DNA of 64,000 nucleotides from Flavobacterium cauense R2A-7 (lineage in GTDB: Bacteria > Bacteroidota > Bacteroidia > Flavobacteriales > Flavobacteriaceae): NCBI RefSeq assembly GCF_000498475.1, contig NZ_AVBI01000019.1, positions 62,001 to 126,000 of the forward strand, read 5' to 3'. Positions 61,446 through 64,000 of this stretch are shown piece after piece. Positions within the stretch are counted from its first letter, which is position 1, and each line of letters starts with the position of its first letter. The notes below the pieces were generated by a model. That model searched no databases. It had not been told where the DNA came from and saw only the letters and a program-made list of their open reading frames with translations. The position numbers were made by a program, and so were the translations under genes.

Positions 61446-61823
61446 TTAAATGGCTTTTAGATTTGAAATAATAATTCGGAATCCATCCGGATCGAGAATC
61501 GTTTTACCGTTTTCATTCCAATATGGATTTGATGAAGCAATTGTTGAAATATTTCGCCTTATTAAATTATTAATCAATTTATTATAATCTGAAATAGTTT
61601 CCGGATATAAAACAATGTTATCATCTTCATCAGAAAAGTGATGGGCTTTTTTATCCGATTTTGTGAATTCGAAATGCCAGTCCAAACTCGGTTTGCCAAT
61701 GAAAATTCCGTCGTAATTATCGTGATTTTCAAAACTTCCGAGTAACTCAAAACCTAAAACATCACTATAGAATGTTTTGATTTTCTCCAAGTCATCTGTA
61801 TGTCTGGCAACCCTTAATTTCAT
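61446..61823 (-). CDS. VOC (glyoxalase/bleomycin resistance) superfamily protein
   Basis: A 125-residue protein of one vicinal-oxygen-chelate fold: LRVARHTDDLEKIKTFYSDVLGFELLGSF at the start and KTILDPDGFRIIISNLK at the end. The two beta-alpha-beta-beta-beta units should bind a metal, with candidates in HFSDEDDN and the HDNYDG stretch. Family enzymes include glyoxalases and dioxygenases; the substrate here cannot be named. Its ATG follows the nucleoside phosphorylase stop with no gap and its own stop touches the next gene's start. Confidence 0.84.
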   Translation of the reverse strand: MKLRVARHTDDLEKIKTFYSDVLGFELLGSFENHDNYDGIFIGKPSLDWHFEFTKSDKKAHHFSDEDDNIVLYPETISDYNKLINNLIRRNISTIASSNPYWNENGKTILDPDGFRIIISNLKAI

Positions 61824-62696
61824 TTAGTTCGCTAATTTATTCAAAACATATACAATCAGTTCGTCTACCGCTTTGTACGGATCTTCGCTAAAGGTTCCGT
61901 TCGCCCGGTTGGCAATAATAGCATTCATGGATAATGTTTCGTGACCAAGAAGTTTGCCCAAACCGTAAATCGCTCCGGTTTCCATTTCCAGATTGGTCAT
62001 GCGGGTGCCTTTGTAATTGAAACTGTCCATTTTTGCATTCAAATCACTATCCTGAATTGCCAAGCGTAATACACGTCCTTGTGGTCCGTAAAAACCTCCG
62101 GCAGTTCCTGTAAATCCTTTGTTTATGGAATCACTTCCGATAAGGTTCATTAATTTTTCACTTCCTTTTACCACATAAGGTCTTCCTTTTTTCATGTCCC
62201 AATTGGTGTGGCTGATAAAAGCGTCTTCAATTTCCGAATCGGTAATCGAATCGATGACGTAGGAGCGAAGCATGTTGTCCAATCCTAATCCGTATTCCGA
62301 CATTACAATACTGTCCACCGGAATATCAGCCTGTAACGAACCGGAAGTTCCGATGCGGATAATGTTTAACGAAGTCAGCTCTTTTTTAGGCTGGCGTGTT
62401 ACCAAATCAATGTTAACCAACGCATCCAATTCGTTCATAACAATATCAATGTTGTCCGGCCCGATTCCGGTAGACATTACCGTTAAACGTTTGCCTTTAT
62501 AAGTTCCGGTTTGCGTTTTGAATTCGCGTTTTTGGGTGGAAAATTCGATGTTGTCAAAGAATTGTGTGATTTTCTCCACACGGTTTTGATCGCCAACAAA
62601 AATGATGTCGTGTGCAATATGTTCCGGTTTCAGGTTTAAGTGATAAACACTTCCGTCCGGGTTTAATATTAATTCTGATGATTTTATATTTGCCAT
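61824..62696 (-). CDS. nucleoside phosphorylase (uridine phosphorylase-like)
   Basis: A 290-residue PNP/UDP family enzyme that splits nucleosides with phosphate. Visible motifs are FVGDQNRVEKITQFFDN near 33 (phosphate-binding arginine), MSTGIGPDNIDIVMNEL near 72, IIRIGTSGSLQADIPV near 110, and NLEMETGAIYGLGKLL near 238, the E-M-E ribose-binding triad. Uridine phosphorylase-type use is suggested by the layout, but purine or other bases cannot be excluded. It is the first gene of the six-gene minus-strand operon. Confidence 0.88.
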   Translation of the reverse strand: MANIKSSELILNPDGSVYHLNLKPEHIAHDIIFVGDQNRVEKITQFFDNIEFSTQKREFKTQTGTYKGKRLTVMSTGIGPDNIDIVMNELDALVNIDLVTRQPKKELTSLNIIRIGTSGSLQADIPVDSIVMSEYGLGLDNMLRSYVIDSITDSEIEDAFISHTNWDMKKGRPYVVKGSEKLMNLIGSDSINKGFTGTAGGFYGPQGRVLRLAIQDSDLNAKMDSFNYKGTRMTNLEMETGAIYGLGKLLGHETLSMNAIIANRANGTFSEDPYKAVDELIVYVLNKLAN

Positions 62697-62704
62697 AATT
62701 TTTT

Positions 62705-62759
62705 TGAGTTACTTAGTTTCTGAGTTACTTAGTCGTGTGTTTATTAGTGGCTCAGTTGC
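62705..62759. repeat. degenerate 8-bp tandem array upstream of the nucleoside phosphorylase operon
   Basis: Four units in register (TGAGTTAC, TTAGTTTC, TGAGTTAC, TTAGTCGT) cover 62705-62736. After a one-base phase slip, TTAGTGGC and TCAGTTGC follow at 62744-62759. The array fills most of the spacer between the SUI1 gene and the phosphorylase. Confidence 0.6.
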
Positions 62760-62786
62760 TGTTGAGATTGTAAACCTATGTATGAA

Positions 62787-63119
62787 TCATCCGCCAACGC
62801 GTTTTACCTTGAATCCTTTTTCTTTAAGAATTTCCATTATTTTATCACGATAATCGCCCTGAATAATGATAGAATCGTCTTTGAAGCTTCCGCCAACACT
62901 AAGTTTTGTCTTAATTTCTTTGGCTAAAAGTTTAAAATCTTCAACATCGCCTTCGTATCCTTCGATTATTGTGGTTGCTTTTCCTTTTCGTTTTTCATAC
63001 TTACAAATCATGGGTTCTTTTTGTATGAAAAGCGTATGTTCTTCATTTTGAGTTCCTTCCGGTTCATTGGAAGGAACATGATCAGGGAACAGGTTTTTTA
63101 ATTGGTCTTGTAAATCCAT
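62787..63119 (-). CDS. SUI1/eIF1 family translation initiation factor-like protein (YciH-like)
   Basis: A 110-residue basic protein. The N-terminal part is acidic and charged (LKNLFPDHVPSNEPEGTQNEEH) and the C-terminal SUI1 domain (about 38-110) contains TTIIEGYEGDVEDFKLLAKEIK, SVGGSFKDDSIIIQGDYRDKI and KGFKVKRVGG. YciH-like proteins bind the ribosomal P site and can affect start-codon fidelity, but the role in bacteria is modest and unclear. It is flanked on both sides by 8-bp repeat arrays. Confidence 0.88.
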   Translation of the reverse strand: MDLQDQLKNLFPDHVPSNEPEGTQNEEHTLFIQKEPMICKYEKRKGKATTIIEGYEGDVEDFKLLAKEIKTKLSVGGSFKDDSIIIQGDYRDKIMEILKEKGFKVKRVGG

Positions 63120-63125
63120 TTTATT

Positions 63126-63165
63126 TGAGTTGCTGAGTTACTAAGTGGCTAAGTAACTGAGTTTT
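63126..63165. repeat. degenerate 8-bp tandem array on the upstream side of the SUI1 gene
   Basis: Five units (TGAGTTGC, TGAGTTAC, TAAGTGGC, TAAGTAAC, TGAGTTTT) run without a break from 63126 to 63165, with conserved T-R-AGT spacing. It begins seven bases upstream of the SUI1 start codon. Confidence 0.65.
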
Positions 63166-63204
63166 TTCTTTATACCACAGAAGCTAAGGAGCTTTTAATA
63201 AATC

Positions 63205-63240
63205 AAAAAGACATCAAGCATAAAACTCAATGTCTTTTTT
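63205..63240 (-). terminator. probable terminator of the dioxygenase gene
   Basis: AAAAAGACAT (63205-63214) pairs with ATGTCTTTTT (63230-63239) around a 15-base loop. On the minus strand the T run lies at the end of the hairpin, 22 bases past the gene's stop. Confidence 0.65.
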
Positions 63241-63261
63241 ATAAGAGTATAAATTTAGGGA

Positions 63262-64000
63262 TTATTTTTTAATTAATCCTAAGTCTACCAAACGTTCGTA
63301 TAAGAAATCACCTGCGGTAATATCATCGTACAATTTAGGGTGATCCGCATCGATACAGTTTTCTAAGCAGTTTAGCGGCATATCGCCAACCGGGTGCATA
63401 AAGAACGGAATGGAATAACGCGAAGTACCCCACAATTCTCTTGGCGGATTCACAACCTGGTGAATGGTCGATTTTAATTTATTGTTGGTGTGACGCGATA
63501 ACATATCACCCACATTGATTACCAATTCGTCCGGTTGCGCAATGGCGTCAATCCATTGTCCGTCATGGTTTTGAACCTGTAATCCTTTACCCTGAGCACC
63601 CATTAAAAGCGTGATAAGGTTGATGTCGCCATGAGCAGCAGCACGAACAGCGCCGTCTTTAGGTTCATCTGTAATCGGAGGATAGTGAATTGGTCTTAAA
63701 ATACTGTTTCCGTCTTTGATGAATTTATCAAAGTAGAACTCATCCAATCCGATGTAAATTGCCAAAGCTCTCAACACATAAACACCTGTTTTTTCAAGCA
63801 TTTGGTAGGCTTCTTTTCCAACGGCATTAAATTTTGGTAATTCTTCAACAGTAACGTTGTCCGGATATTCGTCAGTATATTTAGAATCTTTGCTAACATA
63901 CTGGCCGAAATGCCAGAATTCTTTTAAGTCACCGGCTGAGCGGCCTTTCGCATGTTCTTTACCAAAAGAAACATAACCTCTTTGTCCGCCGATGCCCGGG
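63262..64000 (-). CDS. isopenicillin N synthase-like 2-oxoglutarate/Fe(II) dioxygenase, 5' truncated by window edge
   Basis: Non-haem iron oxygenase of the isopenicillin N synthase family. The frame is open from the last complete codon (63999) to the stop at 63262, so the N-terminus lies outside the window; an internal ATG at 63801 is not the start. Visible parts: GYVSFGKEHAKGRSAGDLKE and EFWHFGQY at the N-terminal side, iron ligands H and D in AAHGDINLITLL, the third ligand in STIHQVVNPP, and RYSIPFF as the co-substrate arginine motif. Substrate unknown; family members act on peptides, gibberellins and ethylene precursors. Confidence 0.9.
   Translation of the reverse strand, partial: PGIGGQRGYVSFGKEHAKGRSAGDLKEFWHFGQYVSKDSKYTDEYPDNVTVEELPKFNAVGKEAYQMLEKTGVYVLRALAIYIGLDEFYFDKFIKDGNSILRPIHYPPITDEPKDGAVRAAAHGDINLITLLMGAQGKGLQVQNHDGQWIDAIAQPDELVINVGDMLSRHTNNKLKSTIHQVVNPPRELWGTSRYSIPFFMHPVGDMPLNCLENCIDADHPKLYDDITAGDFLYERLVDLGLIKK

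Overview
The window is AT-rich chromosomal DNA from a member of the Bacteroidota, most likely a Flavobacterium or close relative in the Flavobacteriaceae. Evidence: a type IX secretion sorting domain, bacillithiol synthesis (BshA), a TonB receptor with carboxypeptidase-like N-terminal domain, a Bacteroidota-type LptD, many lipoproteins, weak Shine-Dalgarno sites, and several promoters of the Bacteroidota form (TTG, about 20 bases, TAnnTTTG). Almost everything is housekeeping. I see no phage, transposase, CRISPR array, rRNA or defence island, and no gene-free stretch longer than 300 bases.

Layout. 1-4.6 kb: fumarase (-), a 53-residue membrane protein (+), a structured repeat resembling the Flavo-1 RNA, and a TonB-dependent receptor (-). 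4.6-7.1 kb: an ArsC-like protein (-) diverging from a CPBP protease and MenE pair (+). 7.1-14 kb, all minus: DoxX, M1 aminopeptidase, three secreted proteins of unknown function, a small secreted protein, and an acyl-CoA carboxylase carboxyltransferase. 14.1-16.1 kb: a DUF47/PhoU-like protein and a PiT phosphate transporter behind a tandem 11-bp repeat that looks like a Pho box. 16.2-18.2 kb: a C40 peptidase and a thiolase (-). 18.5-18.8 kb: tRNA-Ser(GCT), tRNA-Pro(TGG) and tRNA-Arg(TCT). 18.8-21.7 kb: AI-2E transporter, methyltransferase and secreted protein (-). 21.7-24 kb: two tandem M43 metalloprotease lipoproteins. 24.1-26.5 kb: tsaD-rsmE-DUF4159 (-), diverging from tamB (26.7-31.1 kb).

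31.2-34.6 kb is a carbon cluster: phosphofructokinase, GAPDH, an N-acetylglucosamine-kinase-like protein and methylglyoxal synthase. It converges on ridA-lptD (-). 37.8-43.2 kb (+) is an envelope and redox operon: two SPOR-like-tailed amidases, an MCE/MlaD protein, and two Fe-S proteins resembling heterodisulfide reductase subunits. 43.4-49.3 kb: a surface protein, a conserved small protein, a NagZ-type GH3/beta-lactamase fusion, DUF1801, and bshA. 49.4-51.7 kb (-): an outer-membrane barrel, a lipoprotein, and an LpxH-like phosphoesterase. 51.8-53.9 kb (+): aroC and a T9SS cargo protein. 53.9-56.5 kb (-): DCC1-family protein and MutS2, diverging from ung. 57.4-58.5 kb: barrel and lipoprotein pair (-). 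58.6-62.7 kb (-): a tightly packed six-gene operon (nucleoside phosphorylase, VOC protein, two GNATs, a cytosolic PBP2-like protein, a transglutaminase-like protein). The window ends with an SUI1-family factor and a truncated isopenicillin N synthase-like dioxygenase.

The most unusual signals are non-coding: the Flavo-1-like element, the Pho-box-like repeat, degenerate tandem arrays with 7- or 8-bp period in several spacers, and a 76-bp imperfect palindrome after ung. Also notable are a tamB gene whose natural start position reads ATC and the MCE/Fe-S operon. Promoter and repeat calls come from reading the sequence by eye; percent identities were not computed.
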